64,000 bases of DNA from contig NZ_FOAV01000002.1 in the NCBI RefSeq assembly GCF_900109745.1, positions 770,910 to 834,909 on the forward strand, given 5' to 3'. A model generated the notes under the pieces. It worked only from the letters and a program-made list of their open reading frames with translations, was not told the origin of the DNA and searched no databases. Shown here piece after piece: positions 1 through 8,036 of this stretch (its first letter is position 1; each line of letters starts with the position of its first letter). The position numbers and the translations under genes were made by a program. Source of the DNA: Roseateles sp. YR242. Its GTDB lineage: Bacteria > Pseudomonadota > Gammaproteobacteria > Burkholderiales > Burkholderiaceae_C.

Positions 1-63
1 CCGTTCATCGCCGCGCAGTTTAGGCTGGCGGGGACGGGTCGTCTCTCCGCTTCAAGGGGGGGC

Positions 64-549
64 TCAGGCGGTAGGGTGGCCGGCGTCGGCGAGCAGGGCG
101 AAGCAGCGTTCCTCATGCTGGGAGATTTCGGCCAGCGTGACCTCGATGTCGCTCAACTGCTGTTGGAGTTGGCGGCGGTGTTGGTCCAGCACGGCCAGGA
201 ATGCGCGCAATTGCGGCGCGGTATCGGATTGGCTGTCGTACATGTCCACCAGCTGTTTCACGTCCTGCAGTGACAGGCCCAGGCGTTTGCCGCGCAGGGT
301 GAGTTTCAGGCGGGTGCGGTCCCGCTGGGTATAGACGCGGTTGCGACCGGCGCGGGCGGGGGTGAGCAGGCCCATGTCTTCGTAGAAGCGGATGGCGCGG
401 GGCGTGATGTCGAACTCTGCGGCCAGTTCGGTGATGGTGAACAGCGGTCCGGCGGCGGCATTGGCCTCGGGCAGGGCTTCATTCTCGGACGCGGAGAACG
501 CGCCCTCTGGGGAGTCTATGGCGGGGGCCGGGCGGGAAACGGGGCTCAT
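64..549 (-). CDS. MerR-family regulator, LiuR-like
   Basis: A 161-residue DNA-binding regulator. After a disordered Ala/Pro-rich N-terminus of about 35 residues comes a MerR winged helix (start TITELAAEFDITPRAIRFYE), then a coiled-coil dimerisation helix ending near a single Cys. The recognition region, including the RGKRLGLSL segment, resembles LiuR, the MerR regulator of branched-chain amino acid and acyl-CoA catabolism; that assignment is from remembered family features. The frame stays open to 606, but that would overlap the divergent gene at 599, so I chose the internal ATG at 549; no clear ribosome binding site is visible for either start. The inverted repeat at 568-583, just upstream, is the probable operator for this gene and its divergent partner. 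A near-identical site lies in front of icmF at 34777. Confidence 0.85.
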   Translation of the reverse strand: MSPVSRPAPAIDSPEGAFSASENEALPEANAAAGPLFTITELAAEFDITPRAIRFYEDMGLLTPARAGRNRVYTQRDRTRLKLTLRGKRLGLSLQDVKQLVDMYDSQSDTAPQLRAFLAVLDQHRRQLQQQLSDIEVTLAEISQHEERCFALLADAGHPTA

Positions 550-567
550 GGCTACACTGTGGTGACG

Positions 568-583
568 TTGACGTAAACGTAAC
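568..583. promoter_or_regulatory. Putative LiuR-like operator
   Basis: TTGACGTAAACGTAAC lies between the divergent MerR and hydrolase genes. Its reverse complement matches the icmF-promoter site at 34777-34792 at 14 of 16 positions. Both keep two ACGT cores two bases apart. Autoregulation is inferred from location. The site is only 15 bases from the hydrolase ATG, which would leave that transcript little or no leader. Confidence 0.55.
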
Positions 584-598
584 CCGAAGTCTATCGCC

Positions 599-1654
599 AT
601 GGCCAACCCCCGCGAATCTGAACTGTCTTATCCCTTGGGCGACCAGCTGCCTGCGCCTGGTGAGGTGCTGGAGGTGCTGCCCGGTCTGCGCTGGTTGCGC
701 ATGGGGCTGCCCTTTGCGCTGGACCACATCAATTTATGGCTGCTGAAGGACGACATGGACGGCCGCGTGGGCTGGACTGTGATTGACTGCGGCATTCACA
801 GCGAGGCCACGCAGGCGAACTGGGAGCGCATCTTTGCGGAGCATTTGGACGGTCTGCCGGTGCTGCGGGTCATCGTTACGCATTTCCATCCCGACCACAT
901 GGGGCTGGCGCACTGGCTGACCGAGCGCTGGGCGTGCCGTTTGTGGATCAGTGCCACGGACTACCACCTGGCCAAGGTGGCGTCTTCTTCCACGGTGGGC
1001 ATGGGGGGTGAGGCGGCGGCCACCTTCTTTGGCAGCCATGGGCTGACCGACCCTGTGGCGCTCGAGAAGATCCGGGGCCGGGCCAGCTACTACCCTGGCA
1101 TGGTGCCGGCGGTACCGGTGGCGTTCCGGCGGCTCATGGACGGCATGGTGGTGCGCATTGGTGACCATGACTGGCGCTGTCTGGTCGGTTATGGCCATGC
1201 GCCGGAGCACATCAGCCTGTTCTCTGAATCGCTGGGGGTGATGGTGGCTGGCGACATGGTCCTGCCGCGCATCTCGACGAATGTCTCGGTGGTGGACATG
1301 GAGCCCGAGGCCGACCCGTTGGGCCTGTACCTTGACTCCCTGACTCGCCTGCTGCCGTTGCCGGCCACCACCCTGGTGCTGCCGGCGCACGGCAAGCCCT
1401 TCAAGGGTCTGCATGAACGCATTGATCAACTGCAGCAGCACCATGCCGAGCGCTTGGCCGAGGTGCTCACGGCCTGCACTGAAAAGCCCTGCCATGCGGC
1501 CGAACTGCTGCCGATGATGTTCCGCCGGCCGTTGGACCTGCACCAGACCACCTTCGCCATGGGCGAGGCCGTGGCCCACCTCAACCATCTCTGGCTAGGT
1601 GGTCAATTGCGGCGCACTCTGGATGCGGACGGCATCCACCGCTTCTCCGTCTGA
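599..1654 (+). CDS. MBL-fold metallo-hydrolase
   Basis: A 351-residue cytoplasmic hydrolase of the metallo-beta-lactamase superfamily. The dinuclear metal motif HFHPDH is at residues 95-100. Further ligands are expected at the His of YGHAPEHIS, the Asp of AGDMVL and the His of LPAHGKPF, all present in the right order. An additional C-terminal helical domain is typical of the glyoxalase-II/RNase-Z-like subgroup with this length. The substrate cannot be read from sequence; a thioester or acyl-CoA-linked compound is a guess from the divergent LiuR-like regulator. The ATG is only 15 bases after the shared operator and has no visible ribosome binding site, so a leaderless transcript is possible. 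Confidence 0.88.
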   Translation: MANPRESELSYPLGDQLPAPGEVLEVLPGLRWLRMGLPFALDHINLWLLKDDMDGRVGWTVIDCGIHSEATQANWERIFAEHLDGLPVLRVIVTHFHPDHMGLAHWLTERWACRLWISATDYHLAKVASSSTVGMGGEAAATFFGSHGLTDPVALEKIRGRASYYPGMVPAVPVAFRRLMDGMVVRIGDHDWRCLVGYGHAPEHISLFSESLGVMVAGDMVLPRISTNVSVVDMEPEADPLGLYLDSLTRLLPLPATTLVLPAHGKPFKGLHERIDQLQQHHAERLAEVLTACTEKPCHAAELLPMMFRRPLDLHQTTFAMGEAVAHLNHLWLGGQLRRTLDADGIHRFSV

Positions 1655-1719
1655 CGACGCAACCGCATCGCCCCATCGCCGCATCGCGGCATCGCGGCAC
1701 AGCTGCGTTGCTGCGCTGC

Positions 1720-1771
1720 GGCGCTGCGTAGCGGCGCTGCGTAGCGGCGCTGCGTAGCGACGCTGCGTAGC
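1720..1771. repeat. 13-bp tandem repeat, four units
   Basis: Three perfect copies of GGCGCTGCGTAGC at 1720, 1733 and 1746 and one copy with a single change (GACGCTGCGTAGC) at 1759. Decayed related units extend on both sides, giving a GC-rich, GCTGCG-biased stretch from about 1680 to 1860. Confidence 0.9.
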
Positions 1772-2153
1772 GGCGGTGCTGCATTGCTGCACAGCGAAGG
1801 AAGATGCACAGCGGCGGAGCTGCATTGCGGCCGTGCTGCAAAGCTGCAGCGCGGCGGTGCTTGGTCTGGGGAGGGCTGTCGAGGGCTTAAACCAGTCGCC
1901 GCCGCCCTTTCCGGGGGCGGCGGCGCTGAGCCTTGTATGCATCAATAACGGTTTGTCAGCGCGGATCGACCGAACACAGCGCAGGCTGCGAATCCTGACG
2001 CGACCGGAGCATCGTGTGAGAGCTCAGATGCGGTAATGACAGCGCTGGCGAGTGTGCATCTCCATCCAAATAGGGGGCAAGCCCCCCCAAAGGGGGAAAT
2101 CCGGCGTTATTCCTCACCCCAACGAACACCAAGGGAAATCACTGAGCCCCAAA

Positions 2154-2168
2154 GTACGACCGTCGTAC
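2154..2168. other. Orphan palindrome
   Basis: GTACGAC and GTCGTAC form a perfect 7-bp inverted repeat around one C. It has the shape of a repressor operator, but no gene starts nearby, so it is either chance or a remnant. Confidence 0.35.
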
Positions 2169-2265
2169 GAAACCCATTCCACCCGGCGTGCGGAGCTGCT
2201 TTCTCGCTAGGGCTCACTGACCAAAACATCGGTCTTGACTGGAAGCTGTCAAACGAGGCTGCCTC

Positions 2266-2427
2266 GATTCGGAAAGTGCCGATTGGCGCCTTCCAGGAAT
2301 CCGGATTCGTGAAAGTGCCGCACGGCGCTTTAACGGAATGCCGCAATTCGGAGGGTGGCGTTGGGGTGTTCTCGAGGAATGTCTCGGTTCGGAGGGTGGT
2401 GGCGGGGTGTTCTCGATCGACCCCCAG
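2266..2427. repeat. Four degenerate ~40-bp direct repeats
   Basis: Units begin near 2266, 2304, 2345 and 2386 with a TTCGG-type start. The first two share GAAAGTGCCG, and the last two share TTCGGAGGGTGG and GGGGTGTTCTCGA. The array ends next to the stop codon of the leftward peptidase gene. Confidence 0.7.
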
Positions 2428-2428
2428 C

Positions 2429-3388
2429 TCAGGCCCCCGCCCCTTCCGTATCCATCAACGGCAACACCACCTGCTTCAACCGATCCCGTGCCAGCTCGTA
2501 GTCGGGCATCACCGACCGCACCACCGCCCAGAAGCGTGGGCTGTGGTTCATCTCCAGCAGGTGGGACAACTCATGAGCTACCACGTAGTCGATCAACGCG
2601 GGTGAGAAGTGGATCAACCGCCAGTTCAGGCGAATCATCCCGTCCGCATTCGCGCTTCCCCACCGCGTCTGCGCCGACGACAAACGCAGCCCCGTCATGG
2701 TCACCCCCAGCTGTGCCGCGAAATGCCGGCATCTCGGTTCAAACCATGATTTTGCTTGCCGCTGCAGCCATGCTTGCACGGCATCCCGGATCTGATCCGG
2801 GCTGGCCTGCTGCGGCAGCCCCAGATAGAGCATGCGCCGCGGCACGGCCGCCAACGTCCCTTGCGAATCGGTGCGGCCTTCATCCAGCCGCGCACCCGTC
2901 AGGCTGGGATCCAGCACCACGATCAGCGGTTCGCCCAGATACGGCAGGCTGCAGCCGTCGCCCCAGGCTACCCGCGCGGCCTGCGTCCGCCGCGCCCGTT
3001 CCCGCTGCTCCACCAGCTTGCGCAGAATCCAGTCTGCCTTCTGCTGGAGCGCCTTGTCGATATCCCCCAGCGCCACCCACTTCGGCGCCGACACCCGCAG
3101 CCCGTCCTCGCTCACCGTGAACCCGATGCTGCGCCGACGCGCCCGCTTCAGGTCATACGGAATCGGCTGCCCATGCAGCAGCACATGCCGGGCCGAGCCC
3201 CCGTCAGCACGGGCGCGCGGCGGCGGCACCAAGGCCACGTCCGGCCGGGGTACGACCGGAGACGGTGGCGGTGCGCCACGCTCGGGCGCACGGGGAGACT
3301 CGGAGGCAGGGGGCGGGGCGCTGTCAAACAGCGACAACTGGGTGAACTTCAGCAGCTCGGCCAGGCCCCGCAGCTTGGAAGGCGGCAT
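2429..3388 (-). CDS. YgjP-like (M48-type) metallopeptidase
   Basis: A 319-residue protein with the zinc metallopeptidase signature HELSH at about residues 272-276, followed by LLEMNHSPRFW as in the YgjP/DUF45 family (a relative of SprT). The N-terminal 75 residues are Pro/Ala-rich and low in complexity; the conserved domain starts around HGQPIPYDLKRARRRSIGF. Cytoplasmic, no signal peptide. Substrate unknown. It lies 15 bases downstream of plsC on the same strand and is probably the last gene of the lnt-to-plsC transcription unit. No strong ribosome binding site precedes the ATG at 3388, so an internal start is possible. Confidence 0.85.
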   Translation of the reverse strand: MPPSKLRGLAELLKFTQLSLFDSAPPPASESPRAPERGAPPPSPVVPRPDVALVPPPRARADGGSARHVLLHGQPIPYDLKRARRRSIGFTVSEDGLRVSAPKWVALGDIDKALQQKADWILRKLVEQRERARRTQAARVAWGDGCSLPYLGEPLIVVLDPSLTGARLDEGRTDSQGTLAAVPRRMLYLGLPQQASPDQIRDAVQAWLQRQAKSWFEPRCRHFAAQLGVTMTGLRLSSAQTRWGSANADGMIRLNWRLIHFSPALIDYVVAHELSHLLEMNHSPRFWAVVRSVMPDYELARDRLKQVVLPLMDTEGAGA

Positions 3389-3403
3389 GGGCGGGGAGTG
3401 TAC

Positions 3404-4198
3404 TCAGACAGGTGCCGGAGCGGGAGGGGCCGGCGGTGCACTCACCGGGGCCGGCGCGCTGGTCGGGTAGGCTTCAGGGTCCAGGCGATGCATCTCTGCC
3501 TCGATCCAGCCCCGCACCTCCTGCATCAGCTCGGCCGGCGTGCGGCCGGTGCTGGGAATCTGCGGCCCGATGGAAATGTCCACCACGCCTGGCCGCAGCA
3601 GGAAACTCTTGCGCGGCCAGCAGCGCGCCGAATTCACGGCGATCGGCACCACCGGCTGCCCGGTTTCCACCGCCAGCCGGGTACCGCCGGACTTGTACTC
3701 ACCTGCACGGCCTCGGGCCACGCGAGTGCCTTCGGGGAACATGATCACCCAGGTGCCCTGCTGAGCCAGCCGCCGGCCCTGCGCGGCCACCTTGGCCCAG
3801 GCCTCGCTGCGCTTGCTGCGATCGATATGGATCATGTCCAGCCGCGCCATCGCCCAGCCGAAAAACGGCACATAGATCAGCTCGCGCTTGAACACATAGG
3901 CCAGCGGCCGGGGCATCAGCATGGGGTACGCAAAGGTCTCCCAGGTCGACTGATGCTTGGACAGCAGGATCACCGATTCGTTCTCCCCCTGGGGCAGGTG
4001 CTCCGCCCCACGGACCTTCCACTGCACGCCGCAGATGAACCGTGCGCCCTTCAGGGCCACGGTGAGCCATCCGGCACACATCCAGTACAGCCGGGTGCTG
4101 CTCAGGAAGGGGGAGACCAGCACCACCGCCGTTCCCCAGGGGATCACGGTCACGGTGAGATAGAGCACAAACAGCAGGGAACGCAGGGCGATGAGCAT
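3404..4198 (-). CDS. plsC: 1-acyl-sn-glycerol-3-phosphate acyltransferase
   Basis: A 264-residue membrane-associated acyltransferase that turns lysophosphatidic acid into phosphatidic acid in phospholipid synthesis. It has an N-terminal hydrophobic segment (about residues 5-30), a first acyltransferase motif in SKHQSTWETF (canonical form NHxxxxD; here the acidic residue is Glu, common in this subfamily), and the phosphate-binding motif FPEGTR. The C-terminus is an Ala/Pro-rich tail. Its ATG shares one base with the gmhB stop (TGATG), which indicates translational coupling. Placement downstream of glyQS-gmhB is standard for Burkholderiales. Confidence 0.92.
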   Translation of the reverse strand: MLIALRSLLFVLYLTVTVIPWGTAVVLVSPFLSSTRLYWMCAGWLTVALKGARFICGVQWKVRGAEHLPQGENESVILLSKHQSTWETFAYPMLMPRPLAYVFKRELIYVPFFGWAMARLDMIHIDRSKRSEAWAKVAAQGRRLAQQGTWVIMFPEGTRVARGRAGEYKSGGTRLAVETGQPVVPIAVNSARCWPRKSFLLRPGVVDISIGPQIPSTGRTPAELMQEVRGWIEAEMHRLDPEAYPTSAPAPVSAPPAPPAPAPV

Positions 4199-4848
4199 CA
4201 GCTCAGGTCTCCAGGTCGGGAATCGGGAGCAAACGCCTCGCCACGCGCACCAGCGCGAGCGCGACGCTCTTCTTGAATGACGGATTCGGCGAAAGCGGCC
4301 AGGTTGGCGTGCACACGGACATCCGGCACCAAGGCCAGTTGTTCCTGCAGGGATTGTTCGTCCACGCCCGCCAGCCGCTCGCCACGCACCAGATGCGGCC
4401 GGCAGCCCGCGGCCAGGGCAGTTTGCACGTCCCGGATGGTGGCGCCCACCATGTGGACCTGGGGCAGGTCCACCCCGAAGCGTTCACCGATCTGCTCGAT
4501 CAGCCCTGGCAGGGGCTTGCGGCAGTTGCAGTTCTCTTCCGGGGCATGCGGGCAGAAGAACGCGGCATCCAGCCGCCCGCCCTTCTCCGCCAGCAACTGG
4601 TTCAACCGCAGATGCACCGCATTGAGCGAGGCCATGTCCAGCAGGCCGCGGCCGATGCCGGGCTGGTTGGTGGCCATCACCGTGTGCCAGCCAGCATGGT
4701 TCAGCCGCGCCACGGCTTCCAGGGCGCCGGGCAGGGGCTCCAGCTCCTCGGGCGCCTTGACGTGGTCATCACGGTAGCGGTTGATCGTGCCGTCCCGGCC
4801 CAGGATCACCAGCTTCATGCCGTGGGGATGCTCGGACCGGTTGGGCAT
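4198..4848 (-). CDS. gmhB: GmhB-like HAD phosphatase homologue, catalytic Asp missing
   Basis: A 216-residue HAD-family protein in the usual position of D-glycero-D-manno-heptose-1,7-bisphosphate 7-phosphatase, an LPS core precursor enzyme. The zinc-site pattern CPH...CNC, the TNQPGIGRG loop and the CRKPLPG motif are present. However, the nucleophile motif expected as DRDGxxN reads GRDGTIN (codon GGC for GAC), and the metal-binding VGDxxxD motif reads VGATIRD (GCC for GAC). Both changes are clear in the DNA. Catalysis by the normal mechanism would be abolished, unless this is a lineage-specific variant. The start at 4848 has AAGGA six bases upstream; the family's usual first residues MKLVIL begin ten codons later, at 4818. 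Confidence 0.88.
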   Translation of the reverse strand: MPNRSEHPHGMKLVILGRDGTINRYRDDHVKAPEELEPLPGALEAVARLNHAGWHTVMATNQPGIGRGLLDMASLNAVHLRLNQLLAEKGGRLDAAFFCPHAPEENCNCRKPLPGLIEQIGERFGVDLPQVHMVGATIRDVQTALAAGCRPHLVRGERLAGVDEQSLQEQLALVPDVRVHANLAAFAESVIQEERRARAGARGEAFAPDSRPGDLS

Positions 4849-4865
4849 CGTGCGTCCTTGGTGGC

Positions 4866-7007
4866 TCAGACGGCCAGACGGGAAAGATCGGCCACGCGGT
4901 TCATCGCGCCGTGCAACTGCTTGAGCAGTGCCTGGCGATTGGCGCGCAGGGCCGGATCTTCGGCGTTGACCATGACATCGTCGAAGAAGGCATCCACTGG
5001 CGCCTTGAGGGCCGCCAGCGCCTTGAGCGAACCGGCATAGTCATGCCGCTCGAACAGTTGGTCCGCCTTCGGGCCGACCTGGGCCAGTGCCTCGGCCAAC
5101 GCACGTTCGGCCGCTTCCTGCAGCAGCGCGTCCTTGACCTCGGTCGGCAGCTCGCCCTCGATCTTCTTGAGGATGTTGCCCACGCGCTTGTTGGCCGCGG
5201 CCAGCGAGGCCGATTCCGGCAGGGCGGCAAAGCCGCGCACGGCTTCCAGGCGGCGCGGCACGTCACCCAGGCGGGCGGGCGACAGCGCCAGCACGGCATC
5301 CACTTCCTGGGCACTGAAGCCCTGGTCGCGCAGGCTCACGGCCAGGCGGTCCGCAAAGAAGCCCAGCAGCGCCTCGGACGGGTTCTGGATCAACTCGCCA
5401 AAGGCCGGCACCGCCGCCTCGATCAGCGCGGGCAGGTCCAGCGGCAGGTTTTTTTCCACCAGGATGCGGATCACGCCCAGTGCATGGCGGCGCAGCGCGA
5501 AGGGGTCCTTGTCACCGGTGGGCAGTTGGCCGATGCCGAACAGGCCCACCAGGGTCTCGAGCTTGTCGGCCAGCGCCACCACGGTGCCGGTATGGTTGCG
5601 CGGCAGCGCATCTCCGGCGAAGCGAGGCTTGTAGTGGTCTTCGATGGCGATGGCCACGCCGTCGCGCAGACCTTCGTGGCGGGCGTAGTAGCCACCCATG
5701 ATGCCTTGCAGCTCGGGGAATTCACCCACCATGTCGGTCAGCAGGTCGGCCTTGGCCAGCAGCGATGCTTCCTTGACCTTGCTGTCCAGCACGTCGAATT
5801 CGTCCTTGGCTTCCACCGTGTAGGGCAGCGTGGCCATGCGCAACTGGTTGACGATGCTGTGCGCGATGGCGCGCACGCGTTCGCCGCGCTCACCCTGGCT
5901 GCCCAGCTTGCCGTGGTAGACCACCTTGGCCAGGCCACCGACGCGGTCCGCCAGCGTGCGCTTGCGGTCCTGGTCGAAGAAGAACTTGGCGTCGGCCAGG
6001 CGCGGGCGCACCACGCGCTCGTTGCCTTCCACGACGGCACTGGCGTCTTCCGGATGGATGTTGCTCACCAGCAGGAAGTGGTGGGTCAACTTGCCATGGC
6101 TGTCCAGCAGCGGGAAGTATTTCTGGTTGGCCTTCATCGTCAGGATGAGGCACTCCTGCGGCACGGCCAGGAACTCGGGCTCGAACTGGCAGGCCAGCAC
6201 GTTGGGCAGCTCCACCAGGGCGCAGACCTCGTCCAGCAGCTCGGGCGCGTCGATGGGCGTGAGGCCCAGCGGGTCGGCCTTGGCCTGGAGCTGGCGCACG
6301 ATGTCCGCACGGCGCTGGTCGAAGGAGGCGATGACACCGCCCTCCTCGCGCAGTTGCTGCTCGTAGGTGTCGGCCTGGCGCAGCTGGATTTCGGCGCTGC
6401 GCGCCTCGAAGCGATGGCCACGCGTGGTGCGGCCCGATTGCAGGCCCAGCGCCGAGACCGGGACCAGCGCGTCACCGTGCAGGGCCACCAGGCCATGGGC
6501 GGGGCGCACGAACTTCACATCGCTCCAGCCGTCTGCCAGCTGGTAGGTCATGACCTTGGGGATAGGGAGCTTGGCCAGTGCGTCGTCCAGCGCCTTCTGC
6601 AGGCCCTGGGCGAGCGAGACGCCAGGCACCACGGTGTCCAGGAACAGGGCCTCGGCCTTGCCATCCGGCGCGCGCTTGAGCTGGGGCACCACGGCGGCGT
6701 CCAGCCCGGCGGCCGAGAGCTTCTTCAGCAGGGCCGGCGTGGGTTGCCCGGCGGCGTCCAGGGCGACGCTGACCGGCATCAGCTTTTGCTGCACGGCGCG
6801 GTCGGCGGCCTTGTCGCCCACGGCGGTGACATGCACCGCCAGGCGACGCGGCGTGGCAAAGGGGGTGACCACGGCGTCGGCGCCAGCCAGGCCCTGGCCA
6901 CGCAGGCTCTCCGCCAGCACGGCGGCAAAGGACTCACCGAGCTTCTTCAGCGCCTTGGGCGGAAGTTCCTCAACGAAGAGTTCAACCAGGAGATTGGAGG
7001 TGCTCAT
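4866..7007 (-). CDS. glyS: Glycyl-tRNA synthetase beta subunit
   Basis: A 713-residue beta subunit of the tetrameric bacterial glycyl-tRNA synthetase, needed for tRNA-Gly recognition and charging. The N-terminus (NLLVELFVEELPPKALKKL) and the long HD-like and anticodon-binding regions match the family in order and length. The frame is open upstream to 7073, but the ATG at 7007 gives the family N-terminus. That start lies 5 bases after the glyQ stop codon, so the two subunits are translated from one message. Confidence 0.97.
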   Translation of the reverse strand: MSTSNLLVELFVEELPPKALKKLGESFAAVLAESLRGQGLAGADAVVTPFATPRRLAVHVTAVGDKAADRAVQQKLMPVSVALDAAGQPTPALLKKLSAAGLDAAVVPQLKRAPDGKAEALFLDTVVPGVSLAQGLQKALDDALAKLPIPKVMTYQLADGWSDVKFVRPAHGLVALHGDALVPVSALGLQSGRTTRGHRFEARSAEIQLRQADTYEQQLREEGGVIASFDQRRADIVRQLQAKADPLGLTPIDAPELLDEVCALVELPNVLACQFEPEFLAVPQECLILTMKANQKYFPLLDSHGKLTHHFLLVSNIHPEDASAVVEGNERVVRPRLADAKFFFDQDRKRTLADRVGGLAKVVYHGKLGSQGERGERVRAIAHSIVNQLRMATLPYTVEAKDEFDVLDSKVKEASLLAKADLLTDMVGEFPELQGIMGGYYARHEGLRDGVAIAIEDHYKPRFAGDALPRNHTGTVVALADKLETLVGLFGIGQLPTGDKDPFALRRHALGVIRILVEKNLPLDLPALIEAAVPAFGELIQNPSEALLGFFADRLAVSLRDQGFSAQEVDAVLALSPARLGDVPRRLEAVRGFAALPESASLAAANKRVGNILKKIEGELPTEVKDALLQEAAERALAEALAQVGPKADQLFERHDYAGSLKALAALKAPVDAFFDDVMVNAEDPALRANRQALLKQLHGAMNRVADLSRLAV

Positions 7008-7012
7008 GGGAT

Positions 7013-7963
7013 TCAGGCTGCCTTCTTCTCGACGTTCTTCTTCTCGATCTGGGCGACCACCTCGTCCGCCCAATCCTTGGGCGCCATGGGGAAGCCCAGG
7101 CGGGCACGGCTGTCCACATAGCTCTGGGCCACGGCACGCGCCAGGTTGCGGATGCGGCCGATGTAGGCGGCGCGTTCCGTCACGCTGATGGCGCCACGCG
7201 CGTCCAGCAGGTTGAAGGTGTGGCCGGCCTTGAGCAGTTGCTCGTAGGCGGGCAGCGCCAGTTGCCGTTCCATCAGCAGCTTGGACTGCTTCTCGTAGGC
7301 CCCGAAGGCCTGCAGGAGGAAGTCCACATCGCTGTATTCGAAGTTGTAGGTCGACTGCTCCACCTCGTTCTGGTGGAACACGTCGCCGTAGGTCAGGATG
7401 CGACCTTCGGACGAGGCATCGGAATAGACCAGGTCATACACCGATTCCTTGTTCTGCAGATACATCGCCAGCCGTTCCAGGCCGTAGGTGATCTCACCGG
7501 TGATGGGCTTGCAGTCGATGCCGCCCACCTGCTGGAAGTAGGTGAACTGCGTCACTTCCATGCCGTTGAGCCAGACCTCCCAGCCCAGGCCCCAGCAGCC
7601 GAGTGTGGGGTTCTCCCAGTCGTCCTCGACGAAACGAACGTCGTTCTTCTTCAGATCGAACCCCAGTGCCTCCAGAGAGCCCAGATAGAGCTCGAGGATG
7701 TTGGCCGGCGCCGGCTTGAGCACCACCTGGAACTGGTAGTAATGCTGCAGGCGATTGGGGTTCTCGCCATAACGGCCGTCCTTGGGGCGGCGGCTGGGCT
7801 GGACGTAGGCGGCTTTCCAGGGTTCCGGACCGAGCGCGCGCAGGAAGGTGGCGGTGTGGCTGGTCCCTGCACCGACTTCCATGTCGTAGGGCTGCAGCAG
7901 GGCACAGCCCTGCTTGGACCAATATTCCTGCAGGCGAAGAATCAGTTGCTGGAAAGTCAGCAT
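7013..7963 (-). CDS. glyQ: Glycyl-tRNA synthetase alpha subunit
   Basis: A 316-residue catalytic subunit of class IIc glycyl-tRNA synthetase, which forms glycyl-adenylate and charges tRNA-Gly together with GlyS. Recognisable stretches include [15 protein letters not shown], the [19 protein letters not shown] region and [14 protein letters not shown]. Length is near the family norm of about 300. An upstream GTG at 7984 is in frame, but the ATG at 7963 gives the conserved N-terminus and has AGGGG about ten bases before it. The 73-base gap to lnt could hold a promoter; I could not define one. Confidence 0.97.
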   Translation of the reverse strand: MLTFQQLILRLQEYWSKQGCALLQPYDMEVGAGTSHTATFLRALGPEPWKAAYVQPSRRPKDGRYGENPNRLQHYYQFQVVLKPAPANILELYLGSLEALGFDLKKNDVRFVEDDWENPTLGCWGLGWEVWLNGMEVTQFTYFQQVGGIDCKPITGEITYGLERLAMYLQNKESVYDLVYSDASSEGRILTYGDVFHQNEVEQSTYNFEYSDVDFLLQAFGAYEKQSKLLMERQLALPAYEQLLKAGHTFNLLDARGAISVTERAAYIGRIRNLARAVAQSYVDSRARLGFPMAPKDWADEVVAQIEKKNVEKKAA

Positions 7964-8036
7964 GGAGCGTCGGCCCCTGGACACCGGGGCATTGGGGAGA
8001 AGGGAGCCATTCTAGGGGCGTTGGCCGGCCGCAAGC

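Larger units (their letters stand above)
1655..2428. other. Repeat-rich intergenic region
   Basis: No convincing gene was found in this 774-base stretch; the open frames here have no ribosome binding site and no recognisable domain. It contains a 4 x 13-base tandem repeat (1720-1771), a perfect 10-bp GC hairpin with a 7-base loop (1898-1924) that may end the hydrolase transcript but lacks a T-run, an isolated palindrome (2154-2168), and four degenerate repeats of about 40 bases (2266-2427). Confidence 0.6.

Noticed and set aside
734..1588. Long open frame antisense to the MBL hydrolase
   Set aside because: It mirrors a clearly conserved gene and has a His/Arg/Gln-rich product typical of antisense frames in GC-rich DNA. 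The same applies to many long frames opposite glyS, icmF, nirB, the EF-G paralogue and others.
1720..1771. CRISPR-like array
   Set aside because: The units are contiguous without spacers. The same holds for the arrays at 20709, 34644 and 39921.
1898..1924. Rho-independent terminator for the MBL hydrolase
   Set aside because: The 10-bp GC stem has no following T-run and lies 244 bases from the stop codon, so I left it as an unassigned hairpin.
1776..2605. Small open frames between the hydrolase and the peptidase genes
   Set aside because: They lack a ribosome binding site and a recognisable domain, and they run through repeats.
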